Source: Helicobacter pylori (GTDB taxonomy: Bacteria > Campylobacterota > Campylobacteria > Campylobacterales > Helicobacteraceae). From it: a stretch of DNA of 64,000 nt. The stretch is taken from positions 372,001-436,000 of the forward strand of contig CP032039.1 in NCBI GenBank assembly GCA_008032935.1. The letters are read 5' to 3'. Below the pieces are notes generated by a model. That model was not told where the DNA came from. It worked only from the letters and a program-made list of their open reading frames with translations, and ran no database searches. The position numbers were made by a program, and so were the translations under genes. Within the stretch, counting starts at the first letter, position 1. Each line of letters begins with the position of its first letter. Shown here piece by piece: positions 1-10,478 of the stretch.

Positions 1-569
<569 letters not shown>

Positions 570-578
570 GGCTAGTTT

Positions 579-3113
579 GTGCTGAATGAAGAGCAAAATT
601 CATTAGAAGAAAAAGGGGGCGAAAACAAAAACGAAAAAGAAACCCCCCTAAAGGGCATTCATTCTAAAATCCCCTCTTTGAAGCAGGCTTTGGAGCAGAC
701 GATTAATAAAATCAAAAGTTCTAAAGAGTTTTTTAAACAGCTTTCACGCAATAAAAAAAAGCTTTATATCGCACTTGGAGCATTGCTTCTACTCATCGCG
801 CTCATTGTGGCTTTGAGTTTGTTACTAGGGCATAAAAAAGAAAATAAACAAACTTCTTTACAAACTAATACCATCGCCACCAATAACGAAACGCCTAACG
901 ACACCAACAACGCTAACAGCACACAAGCCGAGGGGCAAATAGAGAATTTAGACTTACCCGATTTAATCGGCAAGGATTCCCTCAAACGAAGCGATGAAAA
1001 TCAAGTGGATGCGATCATGAAAAAAGCGAGCCTTTTGTATGAGCAAGGGCAAAAAGATGAAGCCTTGCATTTGTTTGACAAGGCCGCTTCTTTCTCGCAA
1101 GGGATTGCGAGCCATAATTTAGGGGTGATTAAGTTTAAGGAAAAGGATTTTAACGGGGCGTTGGATTTGTTTGATTCTAGCATCGCTTCTAAAGAAAACG
1201 CGAGCGTGAGCGCGATTGATGCGTTAGTGAGCGCTTATCATTTGCAAGATGAGGATTTGTATTATCATTATCTAAAAATTGTAAGAGACACTTTGTATAA
1301 AGACTATAAAAAGTCTTTTTACTCCTACGCTTACGCGCTCAAATCCTATTACGCTGGAGAGTATTTTGAAGCCCTTTCGCCTTTAATGCACCCTAATTCC
1401 AACGCCTTTTTAAAGCCTAACGCGCGCTTGGCGTCTAAATTGTTTTTGATGTTTAAAGATGAAACGAACGCTTACAAGCAATTGCAAAAAAGCGCGGATA
1501 TTCAAGATGCGCTTGCTTTAGGGCTTTTGCAGGCCCGTTTGGGCCATTACAAGCAGGCTTTGGAGCATTTGCAGCATTATTTGCACAACTACCCTAAAGA
1601 TTTAAACGCTTTAATGGCTTTGGAATTGGTGAGCTTGAAAAAAGGCGACACCCTTAAAGCGAGCGAAGCCTTAAAACTGGCCAGCCACACAAAAGAAGAC
1701 ACGCTATTAGCCAACTCTTTTTACCCCATCAAGCCCACGATAAACCCTGTTTTTTTGGATAAAGAAAGAGCCAAAGAGCGTTTGTGGAACACGCAATATT
1801 TTGAAGGCAAAAGGGATTTTATCTACCGCTTGCTGTTTTATTACGCTCCTTTTAAGGTTTTAGACTCTAAAGAAACCTTAGGCGTGATTGAAGAGGGGCT
1901 GTTTCTTTTGGATTCTGATGCACAAAAGGATTTAGAGGGGGCAAGCCTTGCTTTTAAAAGGGGGCGTTTGATGGCGATAGCGGATAAAAACGCGCTCAAA
2001 GGGTTGAAAGCGTTAGAAAACAAGCGCTTAAAAAAAGCCCTTTCTTTTTTTGATTTGTCTTTAAAAAATAGCCCCAATAACGCGCTCCTCCATTATAATA
2101 CGGGCTTGATTTATGCGCAATTAGAAAATTACCACAAAGCTTATTTCCATTTTTTAAGGGCTTTCCATTTGAACTCTGCGGATTACTTGAGCGCGGTTTT
2201 TGCGATTTTAGCCTCGCATTTCACCCACGAAGACACCACGGAGTTTTTAAGAGAAATCACAGAGAATTTTTACAGTCAGGATTTTTCTAGCCCCACGCAA
2301 AAAGCCTTACTCTCTTCGCTCATCGCTTATTTGAATTACCGCACCAATTGGGATATGGACTGGCTTAAAAACGCCCCTAAAAAGCTCCCCTTTTATTACG
2401 CACTAGAAGCGGTGTTCGCTAAAGAGAGCAAGGATAAAAAATTGATGGTGCAATCTTTTGGGAATTTGAAAAAAATGCTCCCTAAAGATCTCATCTCTAA
2501 TATCTTTTATGAAATCGTTTCGTATTATGATGCGAGCATCCGGCACACTTTAAGCATTTACACCCTTTTAGATTCGCGTAAAATCAGTTGGGATCAAACC
2601 ATGCAAGGGCCCATTTTAGGGCGTCATTTCTACACTTACATGGGATTTATGGTCAATGATTTGGATCATCAAGAAAGATTATTAGAGCAAAAAATCGCCA
2701 GTTTAGAAGAGAGAGAAGCCCCTAACGATTGGTTAGAAAATTTAGCGTTAGTGAGTTTGTTTCAAGGCCAGTATGAAAAAGCAAGTGCATTGTATCAAAA
2801 CTTAATTAGCGATCTTAAGGACAATGAGGTGCGCTTAAAAATCCTAGCGGGTTTAACCTACATCGCGCAAAATAATTACAATAACGCCGCTTTATGGCTA
2901 GAGCTTGGGAAATTAGACGATCCGAATAATGAAAATATCCGTTACGCTTTGGGGTTGTTGTATCAAAGAAAAGGGGACTTGAAATCAGCATTAAACCATT
3001 TTTTAGCCATTAAAACCTCTGATTTTTCTTCGCCCTATTTTGATTTTGAAATTGATACCAACCTTTTAAAAGAGCGTTTAAACCAAGAAGAAAAGGGTGA
3101 GTTTTTAGAATAA
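579..3113 (+). CDS. Large TPR-repeat protein with one membrane anchor, function unknown
   Basis: 844 residues starting at GTG. The first 60 residues are polar and lysine-rich, followed by one hydrophobic segment at about residues 62-83 and then an Asn/Thr-rich linker (about 90-120). The rest is helical, with repeated TPR-like units, for example around residues 145-200 (EALHLFDKAASFSQGIASHN) and near the C terminus (LGLLYQRKGDLKSALNHF). This suggests a single-pass inner membrane protein with a large protein-binding domain, probably periplasmic. TPR domains are scaffolds and do not reveal the partner. The stop overlaps the start of the helicase gene by one base, so the two are probably co-transcribed. 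No enzymatic motif was seen. Confidence 0.85.
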   Translation: MLNEEQNSLEEKGGENKNEKETPLKGIHSKIPSLKQALEQTINKIKSSKEFFKQLSRNKKKLYIALGALLLLIALIVALSLLLGHKKENKQTSLQTNTIATNNETPNDTNNANSTQAEGQIENLDLPDLIGKDSLKRSDENQVDAIMKKASLLYEQGQKDEALHLFDKAASFSQGIASHNLGVIKFKEKDFNGALDLFDSSIASKENASVSAIDALVSAYHLQDEDLYYHYLKIVRDTLYKDYKKSFYSYAYALKSYYAGEYFEALSPLMHPNSNAFLKPNARLASKLFLMFKDETNAYKQLQKSADIQDALALGLLQARLGHYKQALEHLQHYLHNYPKDLNALMALELVSLKKGDTLKASEALKLASHTKEDTLLANSFYPIKPTINPVFLDKERAKERLWNTQYFEGKRDFIYRLLFYYAPFKVLDSKETLGVIEEGLFLLDSDAQKDLEGASLAFKRGRLMAIADKNALKGLKALENKRLKKALSFFDLSLKNSPNNALLHYNTGLIYAQLENYHKAYFHFLRAFHLNSADYLSAVFAILASHFTHEDTTEFLREITENFYSQDFSSPTQKALLSSLIAYLNYRTNWDMDWLKNAPKKLPFYYALEAVFAKESKDKKLMVQSFGNLKKMLPKDLISNIFYEIVSYYDASIRHTLSIYTLLDSRKISWDQTMQGPILGRHFYTYMGFMVNDLDHQERLLEQKIASLEEREAPNDWLENLALVSLFQGQYEKASALYQNLISDLKDNEVRLKILAGLTYIAQNNYNNAALWLELGKLDDPNNENIRYALGLLYQRKGDLKSALNHFLAIKTSDFSSPYFDFEIDTNLLKERLNQEEKGEFLE

Positions 3114-5158
3114 TGGGTTTTGAAAAAAGCATTTTAGACAATTTAAATGATGCACAAAAAATCGCTGCAAGCCACATTCAAGGGCCATTGCTCATTTTAG
3201 CAGGAGCTGGGAGCGGTAAGACTAAGACTTTAACGAGCCGTTTAGCGTATTTGATTGGCGTTTGTGGCGTGCCTAGCGAGAACACTTTAACGCTCACTTT
3301 CACCAATAAAGCGAGCAAAGAAATGCAAGAAAGGGCTTTGAAATTATTAAAAAACCAAGCCCTTATCCCCCCCTTGCTTTGCACTTTCCATCGTTTTGGT
3401 TTGCTGTTTTTAAGGCAGCACATGGGCCTTTTAAAAAGAGCGTGCGATTTTTCGGTATTAGATAGCGATGAAGTGAAAACGCTGTGCAAACAGCTCAAAA
3501 TTTCAAACTTCAGGGTAAGCATTTCTCAAATCAAAAACGGCATGATGGATTTGAGCATGCAAGATAGCGAATGTCATAAAGCCTATGAGCTTTATCAAAA
3601 CGCGCTCAAAAAAGACAATTTAGTGGATTTTGACGATTTGCTTTGTTTGAGCCTTAAGATTTTACAAGATAATGAAAAACTCGCCAAAGAAACTAGCGAA
3701 CGCTACCATTACATTATGGTAGATGAATACCAAGACACGAACGCCTTACAATTGGAATTTTTAAAACAATTGAGTTGCGTGCATCATAATTTGTGCGTGG
3801 TGGGCGATGACGATCAGAGCATTTATGGTTTTAGAGGGGCGGATATTTCTAACATTTTAAATTTTTCCAAGCATTTTAAAGGGGCTAAGGTGGTGAAATT
3901 AGAGACCAACTACCGCTCCAGCGCTGAAATTTTAGCGTGCGCTAATTCCCTCATTAGCCATAACCAACACCGCCACATTAAAACGCTTCAAAGTTTCAAA
4001 GGTTCGCATAAAAGCGTGGTTTGTAAAGAATATTTGACGCAAAAAGAAGAGAGTTTGGATGTGGCTTATCAAATCAAAGCCCTTTTAAAGAGAGGCGAAA
4101 ATTTAGAAAATATCGCTATTTTGTACCGCCTAAATGGGCTTAGCCGCAGCATTGAAGAGAGTTTGAACGCTTTGAATATCCCTTATAGGCTCATTGGGGC
4201 GGTGAGTTTCTATGAAAGAGCCGAGATTAAAGACGCTTTGGCGTTCATGCATGTAGTGGCGAAAAAAGACGATCGCTTTTTTATCAAGCGCGTTTTAAAC
4301 AAGCCCCCAAGAGGCCTTGGCAAGATCACTCAAGAATGGATTTTTTCTCTTTTAGATGAAGAGGATTTGGATTTAGAAGAGGCGCTAAAACTTGGGGCGT
4401 TTAAAGACAAACTCAACCCTAAAAACGAATACGCTTTAAAGAAATTCACCGCTATGATAGGGCGTTTGAGGGAGGCTTTTGAAATTTCAGTAGAGAAGTT
4501 TTGCGCTCAGTTTTTAGAAGAGACTAACCTTTTAAAAAGCTATGAAAAAGAAGACAATTACGAAGAAAGGGAGGGCTTTGTTAAAGAGCTTTTAACCTTA
4601 TTGAAAGAGCATTTTAAAACTAACCCCACGCATTCTTTACTGGATTTTTTGAATGAAAGCGTGCTAGATGTCTATAACACAGAAAACGCGCAAAAAGTGA
4701 GCTGCATGAGCGTGCATATGAGTAAGGGCTTAGAGTTTAAGCATGTGTTTGTGATCGGGTTAGAAGAAGGGTTTTTCCCGCATAGGGGGTTCAATCAAGA
4801 AAGCGATTTAGAAGAAGAAAGACGCTTGGCTTATGTAGCGATCACTAGGGCTAAAGAAGGATTGCAACTTTCTTATGTGAAAGAGCGTTCGTATTTTGGG
4901 AGGAAAATTTCTTGCTCGCCCTCTGTGTTTTTAGAAGAAGCCCAGTTGCTCAAAAGCGATCAAGCCCCTAAACAGGATCATAAAAAAGACATGCCCATTA
5001 AAGTGGGGGACTTGATTAAGCATAAGATTTTTGGCACCGGGAGGGTTTTAGGCGTAGAAAAAGGCTTGAGCGGTTTGTGCTTGAAAATCAATTGCGGAGG
5101 GAATGTCTATGATAAAATCTCAGAAAAATTTGTAGAAAAAGTGGATAACGGGTTTTGA
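3113..5158 (+). CDS. uvrD: UvrD/Rep-family superfamily 1 DNA helicase
   Basis: 681-residue 3'-5' DNA helicase of the UvrD/Rep/PcrA group, acting in excision repair and in restarting or clearing replication forks. Walker A is AGAGSGKT at residues 30-37. Further helicase motifs are visible in order: VDEYQDTN (motif II), VGDDDQSIYGFRGAD (III), ETNYRSS (IV), SVHMSKGLEF (V) and AYVAITRAKEGL (VI). The C-terminal 60 residues carry the KVGDLIKHKIFGTGRVL type of segment found at the end of UvrD/PcrA proteins. The ATG overlaps the previous stop, and the end overlaps flgA. UvrD and Rep cannot be separated firmly from sequence alone; both names are used for this protein in H. pylori. Confidence 0.93.
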   Translation: MGFEKSILDNLNDAQKIAASHIQGPLLILAGAGSGKTKTLTSRLAYLIGVCGVPSENTLTLTFTNKASKEMQERALKLLKNQALIPPLLCTFHRFGLLFLRQHMGLLKRACDFSVLDSDEVKTLCKQLKISNFRVSISQIKNGMMDLSMQDSECHKAYELYQNALKKDNLVDFDDLLCLSLKILQDNEKLAKETSERYHYIMVDEYQDTNALQLEFLKQLSCVHHNLCVVGDDDQSIYGFRGADISNILNFSKHFKGAKVVKLETNYRSSAEILACANSLISHNQHRHIKTLQSFKGSHKSVVCKEYLTQKEESLDVAYQIKALLKRGENLENIAILYRLNGLSRSIEESLNALNIPYRLIGAVSFYERAEIKDALAFMHVVAKKDDRFFIKRVLNKPPRGLGKITQEWIFSLLDEEDLDLEEALKLGAFKDKLNPKNEYALKKFTAMIGRLREAFEISVEKFCAQFLEETNLLKSYEKEDNYEEREGFVKELLTLLKEHFKTNPTHSLLDFLNESVLDVYNTENAQKVSCMSVHMSKGLEFKHVFVIGLEEGFFPHRGFNQESDLEEERRLAYVAITRAKEGLQLSYVKERSYFGRKISCSPSVFLEEAQLLKSDQAPKQDHKKDMPIKVGDLIKHKIFGTGRVLGVEKGLSGLCLKINCGGNVYDKISEKFVEKVDNGF

Positions 5159-5811
5159 AAATTTTAATCCTTTTTTTTATCTGTTTAAACGCGCTATTTG
5201 CTCTGGATTCAAACGCGCTTAAAGCAGAGATTAAAGAAGCTTACCTTAAAGAATACCAAGACTTAAAATTAGAAATTGAAACCATTAACTTAGAAATCCC
5301 AGAGCGTTTTTCTCACGCTTCCATTGTAAGCTATGAATTGAGCGCTTCTAACAAGCTTAAAAAAGATGGGGTCGTGTTTTTAAAATTGGAAAATGAGCCT
5401 AATTTACGCCTGCCGGTGCGTTATAGCGTGATAGGCAGCATGCAGGCTTTTAAAAGCGTTAGCGCGATTAAAAAAGATGAAAACATCACCGCTAACAACA
5501 CCAAAAAAGAGCGCGTTTTGTTTGGCACGCTTTCTAATCCCTTATTAGAGGGTGCGATCGATAAAGTGAGCGCGAAACATTTTATCCCCCCTGACACGCT
5601 TTTAAGTGCAGATAAAACCCAGGCTTTAATCATCGTGCGTAAAAACGACATCATCACCGGGGTGTATGAAGAGGGGCAAATCAGCATAGAAATAAGCCTA
5701 AAAGCCCTAGAAAATGGCGCGCTTAATCAAATCATTCAAGCCAAGAATTTAGAAAGCAATAAAATCTTAAAAGCAAAAGTGTTGAGCAGCTCTAAAGCGC
5801 AAATCTTATAA
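5155..5811 (+). CDS. flgA: FlgA-type flagellar P-ring assembly protein
   Basis: 218-residue exported protein. It starts at TTG, overlapping the TGA of the helicase gene (TTGA), which indicates translational coupling. The first 17 residues (MKILILFFICLNALFAL) form a signal peptide. The C-terminal half (DTLLSADKTQ, then VRKNDIITGVYEEGQISIE, ending in LSSSKAQIL) matches the SAF/FlgA fold, a periplasmic chaperone for assembly of the flagellar P ring around the rod. The N-terminal half is divergent, as in other epsilonproteobacterial FlgA proteins. Its location among housekeeping genes rather than in a flagellar operon is normal for Helicobacter. Assignment rests on the C-terminal domain. Confidence 0.8.
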   Translation: MKILILFFICLNALFALDSNALKAEIKEAYLKEYQDLKLEIETINLEIPERFSHASIVSYELSASNKLKKDGVVFLKLENEPNLRLPVRYSVIGSMQAFKSVSAIKKDENITANNTKKERVLFGTLSNPLLEGAIDKVSAKHFIPPDTLLSADKTQALIIVRKNDIITGVYEEGQISIEISLKALENGALNQIIQAKNLESNKILKAKVLSSSKAQIL

Positions 5812-5820
5812 AGGATATTC

Positions 5821-6384
5821 ATGAAATTAGTTTTAGGCATCAGCGGGGCGAGCGGGATACCCCTAGCCTTGCGGTTTTTAGAGAAATTACCCAAAGAAAT
5901 TGAAGTGTTTGTCGTGGCGTCTAAAAACGCGCATGTCGTGGCGTTAGAAGAGTCTAACATCAACCTTAAAAACGCCATGAAAGATTTACGGCCTAGCACG
6001 ACTTTTTTTAACGAGCAAGACATCCATGCGAGCATCGCCTCAGGGAGTTATGGTATCCATAAAATGGCGATCATCCCGGCGAGTATGGACATGGTGGCTA
6101 AAATCGCGCATGGCTTTGGGGGGGATTTGATTTCTAGGAGCGCCTCTGTGATGCTGAAAGAAAAGCGCCCCTTACTCATTGCCCCTAGAGAAATGCCTTT
6201 AAGCGCTATCATGTTAGAAAATTTACTCAAACTCGCCCATTCTAATGCGATCATCGCGCCGCCGATGATGACTTACTACACCCAAAGCAAGACTTTAGAA
6301 GCGATGCAAGATTTTTTAGTGGGGAAGTGGTTTGACAGCTTAGGGATAGAAAATGACTTATACCCACGATGGGGAATGAACTGA
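5821..6384 (+). CDS. ubiX: Flavin prenyltransferase UbiX
   Basis: 187-residue flavoprotein that attaches a dimethylallyl group to FMN, making prenylated FMN for UbiD-type decarboxylases. The N-terminal [18 protein letters not shown] segment (residues 6-23) is the FMN-binding loop of the UbiX/Pad1 family. The segment [21 protein letters not shown] and the later IIAPPMM motif are also typical. H. pylori makes menaquinone by the futalosine route, which uses a UbiD-like decarboxylase, so that enzyme is the probable client (inference). A ribosome binding site AAAGGA lies 7 bases upstream of the ATG. Its TGA overlaps the ATG of coaD. Confidence 0.93.
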
Positions 6385-6857
6385 TGCAAAAAATCGGCAT
6401 TTACCCGGGCACTTTTGATCCGGTCACTAACGGGCATATAGACATCATCCACCGATCCAGCGAATTGTTTGAAAAGCTCATTGTCGCTGTGGCGCACTCA
6501 AGCGCTAAAAACCCCATGTTCAGTTTAAAAGAGCGTTTAAAAATGATGCAACTCGCCACTAAAAGTTTTAAAAATGTAGAATGCGTTGCGTTTGAAGGGC
6601 TATTAGCCAACCTGGCTAAAGAATACCATTGTAAGGTGTTAGTTAGGGGCTTAAGGGTGGTGAGCGATTTTGAATACGAATTGCAAATGGGCTATGCGAA
6701 CAAATCTTTAAACCACGAATTAGAAACCTTGTATTTCATGCCCACTTTACAAAACGCTTTCATTAGCTCTTCTATCGTGCGATCCATTATCGCGCATAAG
6801 GGCGATGCGAGCCATTTAGTGCCTAAAGAAATTTATCCTTTGATTTCAAAGGCTTAA
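6384..6857 (+). CDS. coaD: Phosphopantetheine adenylyltransferase
   Basis: Penultimate step of coenzyme A synthesis: 4'-phosphopantetheine plus ATP to dephospho-CoA. I place the start at 6384, where the ATG overlaps the TGA of ubiX (TGATG); this gives 157 residues beginning [13 protein letters not shown], the family length. An ATG at 6369 would add five residues that overlap ubiX and is unlikely. The nucleotidyltransferase motif is TNGH at residues 15-18 (T/HxGH). The second signature ISSSIVRS lies near residue 130. Hexameric cytoplasmic enzyme, essential in most bacteria. Confidence 0.95.
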
Positions 6858-6858
6858 A

Positions 6859-7434
6859 ATGTATGTGGCGTTAGAAGGCGTTGATGGCGCGGGCAAAAGC
6901 ACTCAAGTGGAATTATTAAAAAACAGGTTTAAAAACGCCCTTTTTACCAAAGAGCCAGGGGGGACGAGAATGGGCGAGAGTTTAAGGCGTATCGCTTTAA
7001 ATGAAAACATCAGCGAATTGGCTAGAGCGTTTTTATTTTTAAGCGATAGGGCTGAGCATGTAGAAAGCGTGATCAAACCGGCATTGAAAGAAAAAAGACT
7101 CATCATTAGCGACAGGAGTTTGATTTCTGGCATGGCTTATAGCCAATTTTCAAGCTTAGAATTAAACCTGCTCGCCACTCAAAGCGTCTTGCCTGAAAAA
7201 ATCATTCTTTTAGTGATAGATGAAGAGGGCTTAAAACAGCGCTTAAGCCTTAAAAGTTTAGACAAAATAGAAAACCAAGGCACAGAAAAATTACTTCATA
7301 TCCAGCAAAAGATCAAAACCCACGCTTATGCACTAAGAGAAAAATTCGGGTGCGAAGTTTTGGAACTAAACGCCAAAGAAAGCGTTAAAAACTTGCACGA
7401 ACAAATCGCCGCCTTTATAGAATGCGTTGTTTAA
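6859..7434 (+). CDS. tmk: Thymidylate kinase
   Basis: 191-residue P-loop kinase that converts dTMP to dTDP for DNA synthesis. The P-loop is GVDGAGKST at residues 7-15. The DRS motif ([15 protein letters not shown]) binds the dTMP side, and [11 protein letters not shown] near residue 35 is the conserved substrate loop. It begins one base after the coaD stop and overlaps comF by 13 bases, so coaD, tmk and comF look like one translation-coupled unit. Size and motifs are standard. Confidence 0.96.
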   Translation: MYVALEGVDGAGKSTQVELLKNRFKNALFTKEPGGTRMGESLRRIALNENISELARAFLFLSDRAEHVESVIKPALKEKRLIISDRSLISGMAYSQFSSLELNLLATQSVLPEKIILLVIDEEGLKQRLSLKSLDKIENQGTEKLLHIQQKIKTHAYALREKFGCEVLELNAKESVKNLHEQIAAFIECVV

Positions 7435-7997
7435 CTTGCTTGAAGCTTTCTTTTAAGCCTCTTTGCCCAAATTGCTTAAACGATCTGCCCTTAAGCTTAA
7501 AAGTAAGGGTTTTAGAGGGCGTGAGCGTGTATAGTTTTTACGCTTATAGCGAAATAGAAGAACTCATTAAAAGCAAATACGCGCTGATTGGCTCTCGCAT
7601 TTTGCCCTTGCTTTCTCAAAAAGCCGGCGCGGAATTTGTAAGGATTTTACAAGAAAAAGGCTTGAATATTCCCTTTTATGGCATCGCCATTGATGATAAA
7701 ATCAAATCCTTTTACTCGCATTCAGCCGCGCTTTTAAAAGGCTTTTGTCAAGGGAATTTAAAGCCCACTTACGGGCGTTTAAGGGCTAATAATGCTGTTT
7801 CGTATGCCGGGAAAAGCCTGGAATTTCGCACCAATAACCCACGGGATTTCACCTTCAAAGGCGATGAGAATTTAGATTATTTTTTATTAGATGATATTAT
7901 CACCACCGGCACCACCCTAAAAGAAGCCCTAAAATACCTTAAAACCCTAAACATTAAAGCGCACTTTGCGATCGCACTTTGCAGCGCGGACGAATGA
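7422..7997 (+). CDS. comF: ComF-family phosphoribosyltransferase-like protein
   Basis: 191 residues. The N terminus has two CxxC-type pairs (RCLTCLKL and LCPNCLNDL), the zinc-ribbon start of ComF/GntX proteins. Near the C terminus [19 protein letters not shown] is a PRPP-binding loop of the type I phosphoribosyltransferase fold (about residues 155-173). ComF is needed for single-stranded DNA import during natural transformation, and H. pylori is naturally competent. The enzymatic activity of the family is unclear. Its start lies inside the end of tmk, implying coupled translation. Confidence 0.85.
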   Translation: MRCLTCLKLSFKPLCPNCLNDLPLSLKVRVLEGVSVYSFYAYSEIEELIKSKYALIGSRILPLLSQKAGAEFVRILQEKGLNIPFYGIAIDDKIKSFYSHSAALLKGFCQGNLKPTYGRLRANNAVSYAGKSLEFRTNNPRDFTFKGDENLDYFLLDDIITTGTTLKEALKYLKTLNIKAHFAIALCSADE

Positions 7998-8028
7998 GTT
8001 ATAATTTTATTTTTAAAAGGATAAAACC

Positions 8029-10068
8029 ATGCAAGCTTTTCGGTTAGAAGATGATGTTGATGACTATGTTAAAAAAGAATTGACAAAATTAGGGCTTGTG
8101 AAGAATAAGGATTTTAATGTTAAAAGCCAAATGAGTCCTAGCCTTAAAAACGCCCTTTTGAATGCGAGTAAAACCAAAGATAAAACTTCTTATGGCGAGC
8201 CAGATTTTAGCTTAGAAAAATACACGCACCCTAAAAATAAAGGAAGCGTTATCCCTATAATCATAGAAAACAAGCTCTACGCTAAAAATTTAAAAAAGCT
8301 CAAAAACAGCGCGTTGCAAAACGATGACAATTCCATTTCAAAATTCGCCGTGAATGGGGCTTTACACTACGCTCAAAACATCTTAAGAAACAAAGAAAAA
8401 TATAAAGAATGCATCGCCATAGGCATAGCCGGCGATGATGAAGAACACCTTTTGATAGAAGTGTATTACGTTTTTGCGAGCGGGATCAATTCGCACAAGC
8501 TCACTAACGCTAAAAACCTGCATTTTTTAGAAAATCAAGAATCGTTTAACGCTTTTTATAAAGAATGCACGCTCACTGAAGAAGAAAAGCATCTTATCTT
8601 AATCAAAACCAAAGCCGATCTAAACGAAACCGCTAAAAAACTCAACCGCCTTATGCATAACCACAACATCACCGCGCCTCAGCGCGTGCTATACGTGAGC
8701 GGCATGCTTTTATCCATGCAAGAAATTAAGGGCAAAAAAGGGGGCTTAAAACCAAGCGATTTAAAAGGCGAAATAACCGACACTAGCCGTGATGGCGTTT
8801 TAGTGTTTAACCAAATTAGCGAATTTTTAAAAACCAAAAACTTGAGCGAAGAAAAACGAGATCTGATGCTCGCCAGTTTTAAAGAAATCAGTAAAGACCC
8901 TCAGCGCGATAAAGAAACGAGCCTGGATAAAGCCATAAGCATGCTTTTAGAAAAAGATTCAAGCATCACCAAGCAAATTTTTACCTTTCTTTATGAATTT
9001 GTCCATAAGCCCATTAATGAAAGCGACAATACCGGTCATTTAGACATCATGGGCGAACTTTATAGCGAATTTTTAAAATACGCTTTAGGGGATGGTAAGG
9101 AATTAGGCATTGTTTTAACCCCGCCTTATGTAACTAAAATGATGAGCGAACTTTTAGGGGTTAACGCGAAATCCTTTGTGATGGATTTAGCCGCAGGGAG
9201 TGCGGGTTTTTTAATTTCTTCTATGGTCTTAATGATTGAAGACATTGAAAAAACCTATGGTAAAAACACCACTATAGCGAACGAAAAAATCAAAGCCATG
9301 AAAACCACGCAGCTTTTAGGCGTGGAGCTTAACGCTGAAATGTTTTCTCTAGCCACCACTAACATGATTTTAAGAGGCGATGGATCAAGTTTAATCATCA
9401 AAGGCAACACTTTTGAAACCAGTAAAAAGATTTATGAAGATTTTAAGCCCAATATTCTTTTATTAAACCCTCCTTTTAGCTACGAAGAAAACGGCATGCC
9501 TTTTATCAAGTTCGGGTTAGAGCACATGCAAAAGGGCGGTTTAGGCGCGATCATTATCCAAGATAGTGCAGGGAGCGGGCAAGCGTTAAAATCCAATGTG
9601 GAAATTTTAAAAAAGCATTCGCTTTTAGCGAGTATTAAAATGCCCACCGATTTATTCATGCCTCAAGCCGGGGTGCAAACGAGCGTCTATATTTTTAAAG
9701 CCCATGAGCCGCACGATTATGAAAAGCCCGTTAAATTCATAGACTTTAGAAACGACGGCTTCAAACGCACCAAAAGAGGCCTAAATGAAACCTCTAACCC
9801 CACCAAACGCTACGAAGAAATCATTAAAATTTACAAAGCCGGCTTAAACGCTCAAGTTTCTAAAGAGCTGTGGGGCGCTTTAGAAACAATCTATATTGAA
9901 GACTTTATCGCCAAGCCGCACGAAAACAAGCATGCTAAAGACTTTAATTTTGAAGCGCACCAAAAGAACGACACTAAACCCGAATTAGAGGATTTTAAAA
10001 GAACGATAGCCGATTACCTTTCTTATGAAGTGGGCTTGATTTTAAAAAACCAAACGCCCCCAAAGTGA
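8029..10068 (+). CDS. BcgI-like restriction-methylation subunit (nuclease fused to N6-adenine methylase)
   Basis: 679 residues. An N-terminal nuclease domain is suggested by a PD...ExK pattern: EPDF at residues 57-60 followed by IIIENKLY with E80 and K82. A gamma-type N6-adenine DNA methylase follows, with motif X TPPYV near residue 364, SAM-binding DLAAGSAGF at about 386-394 and catalytic NPPF at 480-483. Fusion of cleavage and methylation in one subunit, with a separate specificity subunit next door, is the layout of type IIB/BcgI-like systems. It overlaps the specificity gene by 4 bases (GTGA). It replaces or resembles the type IIS system I remember at this place in 26695. The exact target sequence cannot be read from the protein. 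Confidence 0.87.
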   Translation: MQAFRLEDDVDDYVKKELTKLGLVKNKDFNVKSQMSPSLKNALLNASKTKDKTSYGEPDFSLEKYTHPKNKGSVIPIIIENKLYAKNLKKLKNSALQNDDNSISKFAVNGALHYAQNILRNKEKYKECIAIGIAGDDEEHLLIEVYYVFASGINSHKLTNAKNLHFLENQESFNAFYKECTLTEEEKHLILIKTKADLNETAKKLNRLMHNHNITAPQRVLYVSGMLLSMQEIKGKKGGLKPSDLKGEITDTSRDGVLVFNQISEFLKTKNLSEEKRDLMLASFKEISKDPQRDKETSLDKAISMLLEKDSSITKQIFTFLYEFVHKPINESDNTGHLDIMGELYSEFLKYALGDGKELGIVLTPPYVTKMMSELLGVNAKSFVMDLAAGSAGFLISSMVLMIEDIEKTYGKNTTIANEKIKAMKTTQLLGVELNAEMFSLATTNMILRGDGSSLIIKGNTFETSKKIYEDFKPNILLLNPPFSYEENGMPFIKFGLEHMQKGGLGAIIIQDSAGSGQALKSNVEILKKHSLLASIKMPTDLFMPQAGVQTSVYIFKAHEPHDYEKPVKFIDFRNDGFKRTKRGLNETSNPTKRYEEIIKIYKAGLNAQVSKELWGALETIYIEDFIAKPHENKHAKDFNFEAHQKNDTKPELEDFKRTIADYLSYEVGLILKNQTPPK

Positions 10069-10478
10069 TTGGCCCCCTTAGCAGCCAACTCAACGCTATT
10101 AAGTGGGGCGAGTTCAAATTAGGGGATTTGTTTGAAGCGAGTAACGGCGATTTTGACATTCAAAAACGCCACATCAATCATAAGGGCGAATTTGTCATCA
10201 CCGCAGGGCTTAGCAATAATGGCGTTTTAGGGCAAAGCGATATAAAAGCAAAAGTTTTTGAAAGCCATAGCATTACTATTGACATGTTTGGTTGCGCGTT
10301 TTATCGCAGTTTCCCTTATAAAATGGTAACACACGCTAGGGTATTTTCTCTCAAACCTAAATTTAAAATCAACCATAAAATCGGCTTGTTTTTATCCACG
10401 CTATTTTTTGGTTACCCTAAAAAATTCGGCTATGAAAACATGTGTTCATGGGTAAAAATTAAAAACGATAAGGTCATT